From Desulfofundulus kuznetsovii DSM 6115 (GTDB lineage Bacteria > Bacillota > Desulfotomaculia > Desulfotomaculales > Desulfovirgulaceae), in contig NC_015573.1 in NCBI RefSeq assembly GCF_000214705.1, positions 2,487,001 to 2,551,000 of the forward strand: DNA of 64,000 bases, given 5' to 3'. The notes under the pieces were generated by a model. That model was not told the origin of the DNA and did not search any database. It was given only the letters and a program-made list of their open reading frames with translations. Position numbers and translations under genes: made by a program. Positions 23,347 through 32,239 of the stretch are shown piece by piece (within the stretch, counting starts at the first letter, position 1; each line of letters opens with the position of its first letter).

Positions 23347-24573
23347 CTATGCGCCACTGATAAACTGACGATGCAGTGCCCGCACAGCCCTTTCCATATC
23401 CTCCTGCCTGACCAATACCCAGATGGTAGTGTGGGAATCGCTGGACTGCAAAATAGGAATATTTTCTTTGGTCAGGGCATCCACAATTGAGGCCATCACC
23501 CCGGGAACACCGGTCATGCCGGCACCCACGGCCGCTACTTTGGCACAACCCGGTATAATCTCCGCGACAAAACCTGTGTTTTCCAGCACCTGGGCGGCTT
23601 TCTCGGCAACCTCCTCCTTAACGGTAAATACCACCTGGTCAGGATAAACGTTGATAAAATCAAGGCTAATACCTGCCAGGGCCAGGCCTTTAAACAACCG
23701 GCGTTGCTCTTTTAAACCTTCCGGACCTCCCTTTGTGTTTACTTTAAACTGGACTACGTTGGGAATCTGGGTGATACCCGTAATCGTCCGGTCCCTGGTT
23801 ATATCAATGGTTCCCTTATATACTTCACCGGAACTGGTCACCAGTGTACCGGGGGCATCGCTAAAAGTAGATTTCACTCGCAGGGGAATGTTCTTTTGCA
23901 TCACAATTTCCACCGCCCTGGGATGCACCACCTTGGCTCCTTCATGGGCCAGCTGGCAGATTTCGTCGTAGGTGACCATCTCTCTGGCCACGGCATCGCT
24001 TACGATGCGGGGATCTGCAGTCATAATCCCATCCACATCGGTATAAATATCAACATATTCGGCATTAAGGGCCACTCCCAGGGCTGCAGCGGTGGTGTCG
24101 CTACCTCCCCGGCCCAGGGTGGTAATCTCGCCTTCCTCACTGATCCCTTGGAAACCGGCCACTACCACTATCTTGCCCTCCCGGGCGTATTTTAAGACGG
24201 CCTCGGGTTTAACCCGCAGGATTCTTGCCTCGGTAAAGCTGTTATCGGTAATAATCCCGGCCTGGGCACCGGTAAGAAAAACTGCCGGGTAACCCATTTT
24301 TTCCAGGGTGGCCACCATCACCACACCGGAAATAATCTCGCCACAGGACATCAACAAATCCATTTCCCGGGGAGAAACATTGCGGTTGATTTGCTTGACC
24401 ATATTGATCAGGGTATCGGTAGCATAGGGATCACCATTGCGCCCCATGGCCGAAACGACCACTACCGGCATATAACCCTCTTCCTTTGCCGCCACCACCT
24501 TGGCAGCCACCATCTCCCGCCCTTGTGGCGTGGCTACGGATGTACCACCAAATTTTTGCACTAAAAACTTCAT
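23347..24573 (-). CDS. dapG: Aspartate kinase (dipicolinate/lysine pathway)
   Basis: The 408-residue protein has KFGGTSV at the N-terminus, GRGGSDTTAAALG and the catalytic core, then two ACT domains (about 265-335 and 340-405, ending SDSHTTIWVLV) for feedback control. It phosphorylates aspartate. Its ATG follows the asd stop directly (24573/24574), so the two are co-translated. Position equals Bacillus dapG, the diaminopimelate-sensitive isozyme, but the effector here is not shown by sequence. Confidence 0.95.
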   Translation of the reverse strand: MKFLVQKFGGTSVATPQGREMVAAKVVAAKEEGYMPVVVVSAMGRNGDPYATDTLINMVKQINRNVSPREMDLLMSCGEIISGVVMVATLEKMGYPAVFLTGAQAGIITDNSFTEARILRVKPEAVLKYAREGKIVVVAGFQGISEEGEITTLGRGGSDTTAAALGVALNAEYVDIYTDVDGIMTADPRIVSDAVAREMVTYDEICQLAHEGAKVVHPRAVEIVMQKNIPLRVKSTFSDAPGTLVTSSGEVYKGTIDITRDRTITGITQIPNVVQFKVNTKGGPEGLKEQRRLFKGLALAGISLDFINVYPDQVVFTVKEEVAEKAAQVLENTGFVAEIIPGCAKVAAVGAGMTGVPGVMASIVDALTKENIPILQSSDSHTTIWVLVRQEDMERAVRALHRQFISGA

Positions 24574-25590
24574 TTACTGCCTCCCCCGAAGACAACGGTA
24601 TTTAATCAACAATTCAGCAATTTGCACCGCATTGGTGGCTGCACCTTTGCGCAGCTGATCTGCCACCACCCAGAGGTTAAGCCCCCGCTCCACGGAGTTA
24701 TCCTCCCGGATGCGGCCTACAAAGACTTCATCCCGGTGGGAACAGAAAAGGGGCATGGGATATTCATTCCGGACCGGGTTATCCAGGACAACGACACCCG
24801 GGAAACCGGCCAGCACCTCCCTGGCCTTCTGGGCGGTCAGTTTTTCTATGGTTTCCACATTGACCGATTCGGAATGGCTGCGGTAAACCGGAACCCGTAC
24901 CGTAGTAGCCGTAATGGCCAGCTGGTCGTCATGGAGAATCTTGCGGGTTTCCTTTACCATCTTCCACTCTTCTTTAGTATAGTCCATCTCCTGAAATACA
25001 TCAATGTGGGGAATGAGGTTAAAAGCTATTTGATAAGGAAAAACTTTGGGCGGGTAATCGCCGCCATCCAGGACGGCCCGGGTTTGGGCGGTGAGCTCTT
25101 CGATAGCCTCCATACCGGCACCGGAAACGGCTTGATAGGTGGAAACCACCACCCGCTTGATTCCCGCCACATCTTTAATTGCTTTTAAAGGAACTACCAT
25201 GATGATTGTGGAACAATTCGGGTTGGCAATAATCCCCTGGTGCCACTTCACATCTTCCGGATTCACCTCGGGCACCACCAGGGGAACCCTGGGATCCAGC
25301 CGGAAATTGCTGCTGTTGTCAATCACCACACAGCCCTGTTCTACTGCCGCCGGGCCGAACTCTTTACTGGCGGCCCCGCCGGCAAAAAGGGCGATATCCA
25401 TACCGGCAAAGGAGTCAACACTGGTTTCCTGGACTGTGTAAGTCCTGCCCCGGAAGACCATTTGCTTTCCGGCCGAACGGCTGGTGGCGCACAGTTTCAG
25501 TTCTCCCACGGGAAAGTTTCTTTCTTCCAGTACCTTTAAAATTTCCTGCCCCACCGCGCCGGAGGCACCAACAACCACTATATTGTACAA
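24574..25590 (-). CDS. asd: Aspartate-semialdehyde dehydrogenase
   Basis: The Rossmann motif GASGAVGQEIL, catalytic Cys in NPNCSTI and His in RVPVYRSHSE are all present. The start is TTG at 25590 (MYNIVVVGASG) after AAAGGAGG; the 10-residue longer frame has no support. 338 aa. It reduces aspartyl phosphate to the semialdehyde that DapA uses. Confidence 0.96.
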   Translation of the reverse strand: MYNIVVVGASGAVGQEILKVLEERNFPVGELKLCATSRSAGKQMVFRGRTYTVQETSVDSFAGMDIALFAGGAASKEFGPAAVEQGCVVIDNSSNFRLDPRVPLVVPEVNPEDVKWHQGIIANPNCSTIIMVVPLKAIKDVAGIKRVVVSTYQAVSGAGMEAIEELTAQTRAVLDGGDYPPKVFPYQIAFNLIPHIDVFQEMDYTKEEWKMVKETRKILHDDQLAITATTVRVPVYRSHSESVNVETIEKLTAQKAREVLAGFPGVVVLDNPVRNEYPMPLFCSHRDEVFVGRIREDNSVERGLNLWVVADQLRKGAATNAVQIAELLIKYRCLRGRQ

Positions 25591-25676
25591 AGAAAAATTC
25601 CTCCTTTCGGAAACAAGCACCGAAAATTGTTTTTATTGGGCCTGACACCATTAAATGGCACGTCCACTTTAAAATC

Positions 25677-25709
25677 AAAAAACCGGCCCGCTCGGTTCAG
25701 GTACGGGCC
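25677..25709 (-). terminator. Terminator-like hairpin between spoVFB and asd
   Basis: GGCCCG (25685-25690) and CGGGCC (25704-25709) form a stem, and the minus strand continues GGTTTTTTG. It lies after spoVFB and may separate spore-specific dpa transcription from asd-dapG-dapA. Confidence 0.7.
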
Positions 25710-25752
25710 TCATGTGAAAAAATCTTTCTTTGGCTACCCCCGTAACCAGTCA

Positions 25753-26340
25753 TCACGACACATTCACGAGCACAGGCTGTATCTGCTTTCCCTCCAGGGC
25801 AAGAAGAACTGTATCAATAATGAGGTCCATCTTTGCCTTCAGGGAATTGGGTTTCTCAAGGGGATTGTCCTGGCCAAAGGGAACCAGGTAAATATTCTTG
25901 GTATTTAAAAGCAAGCCCAGATTCTTGGCGTTCATGCTCAACCCGTCGTTGGTGGAAATGGCCAGAACCACGGGACGCAGGTTGCGCAGGTGAGCTTTGA
26001 TGGCCATCAACACCGGGCCGTCAGTAATACCGTTGGCCAGCTTGGCAAGCGTGTTCCCTGTACACGGTGCCACCACCAGCACGTCTAAAAGCTTGCCCGG
26101 CCCGATGGGTTCAGCCCCTGTAATGCTGTTTATGGGCGCACGACCGGTGATTTTCCCCAGAAGATCCTTCCACTTCTGAGCCGGGCCATATTTGGTATCG
26201 GTGCCATCCACCACCGCGCTGATGATGGGGTAAACAACAGCACCTTCCCTGACCAGGTTCTCGACCTGGACCATCACTTCATCCAGAGTACAGTGGGAAC
26301 CGGTAACGGCAAAACCCACCCGTATATCTTTCAAACGCAT
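25753..26340 (-). CDS. spoVFB: Dipicolinate synthase subunit B
   Basis: Flavoprotein-like subunit of 195 aa: VGFAVTGSHCTLDEVM, VAPCTGNTLAKLANGITDGPVLMA, AISTNDGLSMNAKNLG. ATG at 26340 has GGAGGTG 5 bases upstream. With SpoVFA it oxidises the DapA product to dipicolinic acid in the mother cell. It is a marker of endospore formation. Confidence 0.96.
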   Translation of the reverse strand: MRLKDIRVGFAVTGSHCTLDEVMVQVENLVREGAVVYPIISAVVDGTDTKYGPAQKWKDLLGKITGRAPINSITGAEPIGPGKLLDVLVVAPCTGNTLAKLANGITDGPVLMAIKAHLRNLRPVVLAISTNDGLSMNAKNLGLLLNTKNIYLVPFGQDNPLEKPNSLKAKMDLIIDTVLLALEGKQIQPVLVNVS

Positions 26341-26370
26341 GACTAGCACCTCCGCCTAGAGAGCCGAAAG

Positions 26371-27255
26371 CTAGAGGGCCAATTGTTCGGCCAGCAGCCT
26401 GGGAACAACCCTGGCCAGGATTTCCCCGGCGGTCTGCGGTGCCACCCTGCCGGGTAATCCGGGAAGCAAAAGGGCAGTAATACCAAGCCGTCGGGCAACC
26501 TCAAAATCGGTGCCGCCGGGGGAAGAAGCCAGATCTAGAATTAAAGTGCCGGGCCGTACCCGCAAAAGGACCCGCTCGTCTAGCACCAGGGCCGGTATGG
26601 TATTGAAAATAACGTCCGCCTCTGATGCTACGGTCGGAAGTCCAGGTAAATCGGCAGTTCCCAGCCCCATCTCAAAGGCCCTGGCCCGCTGGGAAGGATT
26701 ACGGGCTACCACCACGGTGCGGGCCCCCAGGGCATGCAACATGCGGGCCAGAGTGGTACCGGTCCGCCCAAAACCCAGCACAACGGAGTTACTGCCGTGA
26801 ATAGTGATGGGCAGCTTCTCCATGGCCACCTGGATAGCCCCTTCCGCGGAAGGAATGGAATTTAATATGGCTACTTCATCTATTTCCATTAGCTCAATTA
26901 GACGGAGGTTTGCCCGGGCCGTCATTTCCTTGAGCTTTGGCCTGGCCATGCCTACCAATACCGGCGAGCCAGGGACTAACAAGGTCAGGTGTTCCTCCAG
27001 TAAAACCAGCGGCTGCTCCAGGTATGCCGTGTGAATGCGGCCCTGGTTGTCGATCCCGGGCACGGGCAAGATCAAAGCGTTAGCTCCGGCCAGGGCCCGG
27101 GCGATTTCCCCACAGGGAGTGATATTCTTCCCCTCAACTGGTAATCCTACTACTTTCAGGTGTGCCCCTAATACTGCCAGCCGTTCAACCAGGATCTTCT
27201 CCCTGGCATCACCGCCAAGTACGGCCAATGTCATCCCGTGCAGATCTGGCTGCAT
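26371..27255 (-). CDS. spoVFA: Dipicolinate synthase subunit A
   Basis: The protein has the N-terminal LAVLGGDAREKILVERL motif and a second Rossmann fold, VVLGFGRTGTTLARMLHALGA. ATG at 27255 (MQPDLHGM) follows GGAGGG by 10 bases; the longer frame into the dapB end is unsupported. 294 aa, close to the usual 295-300. It is co-transcribed with spoVFB. Confidence 0.95.
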   Translation of the reverse strand: MQPDLHGMTLAVLGGDAREKILVERLAVLGAHLKVVGLPVEGKNITPCGEIARALAGANALILPVPGIDNQGRIHTAYLEQPLVLLEEHLTLLVPGSPVLVGMARPKLKEMTARANLRLIELMEIDEVAILNSIPSAEGAIQVAMEKLPITIHGSNSVVLGFGRTGTTLARMLHALGARTVVVARNPSQRARAFEMGLGTADLPGLPTVASEADVIFNTIPALVLDERVLLRVRPGTLILDLASSPGGTDFEVARRLGITALLLPGLPGRVAPQTAGEILARVVPRLLAEQLAL

Positions 27256-27333
27256 GGCCGGCAAACCCTCCTTGGGCTTCTCGTATTTACCACCAATATA
27301 TGAGGGGCCGAAAGGGGAGGTGCTTGTCATGGG

Positions 27334-28134
27334 TTATTCGAAAAGCAGGTTCTCCAGTCCGTATACCACTCCTTCCAGATGCATCACCCGGCGAATAGCT
27401 AACAGCACACCGGGCATAAAGGATTCCCGGGAAATGGAGTCGTGCCTGATGCTCAAGGTTTGCCCCAGGCCGCCGAAGATGACTTCCTGATGGGCCACCA
27501 ACCCTGGCAGGCGCACACTATGGATACGGATACCCCCGTCAAAAGAGCCGCCACGGGCACCAGGGATTTTTTCCACTTCCGTGGGCAAACCCTGGCGGAA
27601 ATCTCCCCGCGCAGCAGCCACTACTTCGGCAGTTTTGATGGCGGTACCCGAAGGGGCATCCAGCTTTTGATCGTGGTGCAATTCAATGATTTCCACATGG
27701 GGCAGGTACCTGGCCGCTTCAGCGGCAAAACGGATCATCAAAACTGCCCCGATGGCAAAGTTGGGGGCAATCACGCAACCCAACTTGAGTTCTTCGGCCA
27801 GGGCACGGATTTCTTCCAGTTCCCTGCTACTCATTCCGGTGGTACCCACCACCGGACGCACGCGGTGACGGAGGGCCGTCTTGATATTCTCCGCCACCAC
27901 GTCGGGGGTGGTAAAGTCGACCATTACGTCGGGGCGGGTTTCCGCCAGCACCTTTTCCAGATCCCCCTGCAGGGTTACCCCCACCTCCGGAGCACCCCAC
28001 AGGGGGCCCACATCCTGGCCTTCTCCCCGCACATCCACTGCTCCCACCAGGACCATATCCTCAGCCTGCCACACGGTCTTCAAGACTTCCCGACCCATCC
28101 GGCCGCACGCACCCGTTACGACAACTCTGATCAA
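27334..28134 (-). CDS. dapB: 4-hydroxy-tetrahydrodipicolinate reductase
   Basis: It has GACGRMGREV at the N-terminus and the signature ELHHDQKLDAPSGTA with the catalytic His and Lys. 266 aa. The start is TTG at 28134 with a poor ribosome site, so expression may be low. It sends the DapA product to lysine and cell wall, in competition with SpoVFAB. It is the first gene of the dap-spoVF-rnj block. Confidence 0.95.
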   Translation of the reverse strand: MIRVVVTGACGRMGREVLKTVWQAEDMVLVGAVDVRGEGQDVGPLWGAPEVGVTLQGDLEKVLAETRPDVMVDFTTPDVVAENIKTALRHRVRPVVGTTGMSSRELEEIRALAEELKLGCVIAPNFAIGAVLMIRFAAEAARYLPHVEIIELHHDQKLDAPSGTAIKTAEVVAAARGDFRQGLPTEVEKIPGARGGSFDGGIRIHSVRLPGLVAHQEVIFGGLGQTLSIRHDSISRESFMPGVLLAIRRVMHLEGVVYGLENLLFE

Positions 28135-28431
28135 TGTTAAACCCGGTTTACGCTTTGGGGGACAGGGATGCTTCCCGTCCCCAATCCCGGCAAAACCAGT
28201 TTCCTCCCTTCTGTTGTTTGTTAAAATTTAAACCACATAACCCGGCCAATGTCAAGATAAAATGGTTGACCTGCCTTATAACTTGCATAAATGACCCGGT
28301 TCTTCCACAACGGGTCACCATGCTCTCATTTTCCTTTCTACAAGATGGTCTTGCATCCCTGCAACAAAATATGGACATTAATCTTGCTATTTCCTGCCGC
28401 CCGATCCATTATCATTTAAAATACCTTTAAA

Positions 28432-28508
28432 AGATACTGTCGCATAACTACACGGAGCGACGGGGGACGACCGCCGCCCGTTTCGTTTCTGGTTTTGCGA
28501 CAGTACCT
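28432..28508. repeat. 77-bp MITE-like element with inverted ends
   Basis: Ends are AGATACTGTCGCATAAC (28432-28448) and, reversed, AGGTACTGTCGCAAAAC. Inside is the GACGACCGCCGCCCG motif shared with repeats at 22.3 and 31.9 kb. It lies in the 412-bp dapB-ymxH gap, whose remainder (28135-28431) shows nothing else. Confidence 0.65.
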
Positions 28509-28510
28509 AA

Positions 28511-28543
28511 AAATAAAAAAAAGTCCAAACGGCTAATGGACTT
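28511..28543 (-). terminator. Terminator after ymxH
   Basis: AAGTCCA (28521-28527) pairs with TGGACTT (28537-28543), and the minus strand runs into TTTTTTATTTTT. Strong. Confidence 0.85.
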
Positions 28544-28546
28544 CAC

Positions 28547-28816
28547 TCACAGTGAATACCGGCGCAGGTTGAGGTTGGCTTGATCCAGATCCACGATAAT
28601 AACCTCGCTGCCAATTTTGCGCACGGCCTCCCAGGGAATTACAAGACTTTGACGGTCGAACCAGAAGCTGATGGGATTACCCCGGCGGGGCAAAATAATG
28701 GATTGCACCTGCCCGGTCTCAATATCGATGGCCACATCGCTTTCCCCCACTATGCCCAAACGGGCGCCGTCATAGATATTCACTATTTCTTTGCCGGCCA
28801 ACTCGGTTAATCTCAT
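28547..28816 (-). CDS. ymxH: YlmC/YmxH-family PRC-barrel sporulation protein
   Basis: This 89-residue single PRC-barrel protein reads MRLTELAGKEIVNIYDGARLG...IETGQVQSIILPRRG...LVIPWEAVRKIGSEVIIVDL. The position next to the M16 protease and spoVF matches Bacillus ymxH. Members are expressed in sporulation; the molecular role is unknown. Confidence 0.9.
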   Translation of the reverse strand: MRLTELAGKEIVNIYDGARLGIVGESDVAIDIETGQVQSIILPRRGNPISFWFDRQSLVIPWEAVRKIGSEVIIVDLDQANLNLRRYSL

Positions 28817-28831
28817 TATGCTCCACCCCTT

Positions 28832-29161
28832 TTAGGTCCTGCGTTTTAATTGAAATAACCTCAGAATGAACGGTTGCACAATGGCCAGAGCGATGGATAG
28901 TGCCGCTAGAGGCTCCATCTGCACTTCTCCCAGGTAAACCCGTTCGGGCAACTGCAGGCCCAGAAAAGTAAATAACAGCACTAAAGAAAGATATATCCCT
29001 CCCGCCGTGCCCACAAGACCGGTCAGAGCCTGGGAAAGGGGAGAAGGCGTGCTGATTTCAGATACATCCCACGCTTTATTCCTTACGCCGGCCAGACGCA
29101 TTCTTTCCCGGATGGAAAGGATGATTAATATGGCCAGGAGCGCAACGACCAGTACTAACAT
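28832..29161 (-). CDS. Small integral membrane protein, unknown function
   Basis: 109 residues with three hydrophobic segments (LVLVVALLAILIIL; GGIYLSLVLLFTFLGL; LAALSIALAIVQPFIL). ATG at 29161. It lies between ymxG and ymxH, a slot that is empty in Bacillus, so it may be a lineage-specific partner of the sporulation block. I do not recognise the family. Confidence 0.6.
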   Translation of the reverse strand: MLVLVVALLAILIILSIRERMRLAGVRNKAWDVSEISTPSPLSQALTGLVGTAGGIYLSLVLLFTFLGLQLPERVYLGEVQMEPLAALSIALAIVQPFILRLFQLKRRT

Positions 29162-29220
29162 TATATCCCACCCCCGCTAGCATTATATGGGAGTGGGACA
29201 TGTTTTAGAACAGGGAGCAG

Positions 29221-30483
29221 TCACGCATTCTTTTTCACAGCAGCCTCCAGGGTGCTGCAATCTTCCCAGGGGCCCACAGTAGCTATGGCAAAGGATTCGG
29301 GATTGAGCATTTCACGGGCCAGTTCCCGGACATCCTCCACGCTGACCTTCTTCACCCGGTTAACTACTTCCTCCGGTGGCACCACTTTACCCATGTAAAG
29401 CTGGGATTTGGCCAGCCTGCTCATCCGGGTGCTTACACTTTCCAGGCTCAACCAGAGATTACCGATAATCTGCTCCTTGACCCGGTGCAGCTCTTCGCTT
29501 TTAACCCCGTTTTGCTGGATATCCCTGATTTCCTTGAAGATCAGGTCCATGACCGCAGGCACGTTTTCCCTGCTCAATCCGGCGTAAATACAAAACAGCC
29601 CCGCATCATGATAGGAACTGTGATAGGAATAAATGGAATACACCAGCCCCCGCTGTTCCCTTATTTCCTGAAACAGACGGGAACTGATGCCACCACCGAG
29701 GATGGTATTAACAACCTGAAACACGTAGACCCGTTCGTGATTTAGAGGCAGCCCGGGTACACCCACACACAGGTGAACCTGCTCCGTGTCCTTGGTCCGG
29801 CAGGTAATCTGCCGCTGGGGAACGGGGCGCACCAGCTTGCGGGTTACCTGCTCTCCCCTTAACGGTTCAAAAATGGGTCGCAACTTTTCCACGACCCGGT
29901 CATGATCAATGTTCCCCGCCACGGCCACCACCAGATTCTGCGGCTGGTAGTGGAGCCGGTAGTAGTCCAGAATTTCCTCCCGGGAAAGCCGGCAGATAAC
30001 CTCGGCGGTACCGATAACCGGCCGCCCCAGCTCGTGCCCCTGCCAGATGGTAGTGGCAAAAACATCATGGACCAGCTCGTCCGGGGCATCTTCATACATC
30101 TTGATCTCTTCCAGAATCACGTTGCGCTCCCGGTCAATATCAGCGGCGGCAAAGCGGGAATGAAACAACATGTCCTGCAAAATGTCCAGAGCCAGGTCAA
30201 AATGCTCATCCAGGACCCGGGCGTAATAACAGGTGTATTCTTTGGTGGTAAAAGCGTTTAGCTGCCCCCCCACGGCATCCAGGGCCTCCGCGATGTCCCG
30301 GGCCGTACGGCGCTCGGTGCCCTTGAACATCAGGTGCTCGATAAAATGGGAAACGCCCGCTACAGCCGGGCTCTCATCCCGGGAACCTACATTTACCCAT
30401 ATCCCCAAGACTACCGAGCGTACATGGGGAATGTCTTCGGTAAGAATAGTGACTCCGTTCTCCAGCCTGACGGTTTGAAACAA
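29221..30483 (-). CDS. ymxG: M16-family zinc peptidase (YmxG/MlpA)
   Basis: Zinc motif H46-F-I-E49-H50 and third ligand E126 (ILEEIKMYED), the correct 76-residue spacing. The second, inactive half (about 200-420) is present in 420 aa. TTG start at 30483, GGGGGTG upstream. It lies next to ymxH and dacF as in Bacillus. It is a processing protease of unclear substrate. Confidence 0.93.
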   Translation of the reverse strand: MFQTVRLENGVTILTEDIPHVRSVVLGIWVNVGSRDESPAVAGVSHFIEHLMFKGTERRTARDIAEALDAVGGQLNAFTTKEYTCYYARVLDEHFDLALDILQDMLFHSRFAAADIDRERNVILEEIKMYEDAPDELVHDVFATTIWQGHELGRPVIGTAEVICRLSREEILDYYRLHYQPQNLVVAVAGNIDHDRVVEKLRPIFEPLRGEQVTRKLVRPVPQRQITCRTKDTEQVHLCVGVPGLPLNHERVYVFQVVNTILGGGISSRLFQEIREQRGLVYSIYSYHSSYHDAGLFCIYAGLSRENVPAVMDLIFKEIRDIQQNGVKSEELHRVKEQIIGNLWLSLESVSTRMSRLAKSQLYMGKVVPPEEVVNRVKKVSVEDVRELAREMLNPESFAIATVGPWEDCSTLEAAVKKNA

Positions 30484-30601
30484 CCAGCCGCACCCCCAAC
30501 ATCAACTTGGTTTGGCTCGCCAAACCATGGGTAACTCTTCGCCACGGGCATGCTAAAATCCTTTAAGGCTGACGCAAGCAAATTTTCCCCTATAACATCC
30601 T

Positions 30602-31813
30602 TCAAGGGGCATTAACGCCCGGGGGCATGGCACGCAGTTTTTTCCACCACAACTTGTAAGCGGGCAGCCTTTCCACAGAACGGCCGGTTAAAAGGCGGGC
30701 CCGGGCCACCGGTTCACCCTCTACCCAGACATCCAAAGTACCCACGGGCAAGGCTTTCGGAAGCGGTGCCGTCAGCACGGCCGGCGCGTTAAAACGCTTT
30801 TCCACAGCCGGAGAACGGTGCACCGGCACAGCAACCGCAAGGGTGCCTTCGCTGACCAGGGGTACTGTCGAAACAACACCGCCGGTTACCGGAATACTCC
30901 GGCAGGCCTGGCCCTCCCTGGCCAAGGTCATGTTTTTAAAGCAGGTGAACCCGTAATCCAAGAGCGCCATGGTATCGCCATAGCGATCGTCACTGTGCAA
31001 CACCACGCTGATTAACTGCCGGCCTTCCCGGCTGGCCGAGGCAACCAGGCACATACCCGCCTCACTGGTAGTGCCGGTTTTTACCCCGTCGGCCCCCTGG
31101 TAGCTCCACAGAAGGCGATTGGTATTGTGCAGGTGATATTCCCCCCAGGGAGGGTTTATAAAACCATGGTAGCGGGTAGACACCAGGGCCTTGAAGGTGG
31201 GATTTTTCAGGGCATACCTGGTCAACAGGGCCAGATCATAAGCCGATGATACATGACCCCGGGCGGGCAAGCCATGGGGATTGCAGAAATGGCTGTGGCA
31301 GGCGCCCAGTTCCCGGGCCTTTTCGTTCATAAGAAAAACAAAATTCCCTTCACTGCCGGCGATATGTTCGGCAATGGCCACACAGGCGTCATTTCCTGAA
31401 CGCAGGAGGGCCCCGTACAGGAGTTGTTCCAGGGTAAGGCGCTGGCCGGGGAACAGGTGCATGCTACTCTCCCCTACCGCTGCCGCCCGGGGGCTCACTG
31501 TCACCACCTGATTCAGCCGGCCCCCTTCGATGGCCAGCAGGGCGGTGAGAATCTTGGTGGTGCTGGCCGGCGGCCTGGGCTGGTGGGCATTTTTAGCGAA
31601 GAGAACCTGCCCGGTGGAAGCCTCCATAAGCACCGCCGCATCGGCAGTCACCCGGGGAGGGTCCTGCCCGCTAAGAGAGGAAACGGGTAATTCCCCCAAA
31701 TTTAAAAACACCGGGAGAGCGGGCTGGGACCCGGCGGCCAGCGCCACGGGAATATTGAATCCCCCAAGATATCCCACCAAAAGGAGCAAAGAAAAAATCA
31801 ACCGGGAAAGCAC
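30602..31813 (-). CDS. dacF: D-alanyl-D-alanine carboxypeptidase (DacF-like, S11)
   Basis: A signal peptide (about 1-27) is followed by S84-T-T-K87, S139-G-N141 and K245-T-G, and a C-terminal beta domain. 403 aa. It trims the pentapeptide of peptidoglycan outside the membrane. The place beside ymxG/ylxY and pnp suggests a spore-cortex role as for DacF, but a vegetative enzyme is equally possible by sequence. Confidence 0.93.
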   Translation of the reverse strand: MLSRLIFSLLLLVGYLGGFNIPVALAAGSQPALPVFLNLGELPVSSLSGQDPPRVTADAAVLMEASTGQVLFAKNAHQPRPPASTTKILTALLAIEGGRLNQVVTVSPRAAAVGESSMHLFPGQRLTLEQLLYGALLRSGNDACVAIAEHIAGSEGNFVFLMNEKARELGACHSHFCNPHGLPARGHVSSAYDLALLTRYALKNPTFKALVSTRYHGFINPPWGEYHLHNTNRLLWSYQGADGVKTGTTSEAGMCLVASASREGRQLISVVLHSDDRYGDTMALLDYGFTCFKNMTLAREGQACRSIPVTGGVVSTVPLVSEGTLAVAVPVHRSPAVEKRFNAPAVLTAPLPKALPVGTLDVWVEGEPVARARLLTGRSVERLPAYKLWWKKLRAMPPGVNAP

Positions 31814-31886
31814 GACTTTTTCACCTCTAACTCCAGTATGTCCAAGCTCTAAGCTTCCCGGTTTGAGAACAGTTTATGTTTTGTGT

Positions 31887-32189
31887 AGATACGTCGCAAA
31901 ACCAGAAACCAAACGGGCGGCGGTCGTCCCTTAAGGAGCGACATTGCGGAGGGCCGGATACGAAACACGGCGCAGCCGAGGTTAGCGAACCGGCAGCGCG
32001 AATCGCGCTGGTAGCAGTATCGATATAATGATTGGGCTACTTAGGCTATAACTTTTTATGAGGAAAGTAAACTTCCGGCGCATATGCAGCGCTGCCAGGT
32101 TCGCTCCGAGGCAAGCCGATGTTTCGTCCGGCCCGCAGCACGGAGCGACGGGGGACGACCGCCGCCCCGGGTAGTTATGCGACAGTATC
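31887..32189. repeat. 303-bp repeat element with inverted ends
   Basis: Left end AGATACGTCGCAAAACC (31887-31903), right end GCGACAGTATC at 32179-32189. Each side carries the GGCGGTCGTCCC motif (left 31918, right inverted at about 32152-32166). It fills most of the dacF-ylxY gap (31814-32239). It looks like the 77-bp element opened by about 190 bp of inner sequence; no frame is coded. Confidence 0.6.
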
Positions 32190-32239
32190 GTGTGTGTAAA
32201 TATCGGTAAAACGGCGCCGCATCCAGCTGGGTTCACAGG

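Noticed and set aside
27442-28140. Plus-strand frame (232 aa) opposite dapB
   Set aside because: Antisense of a clear dapB; no motif.
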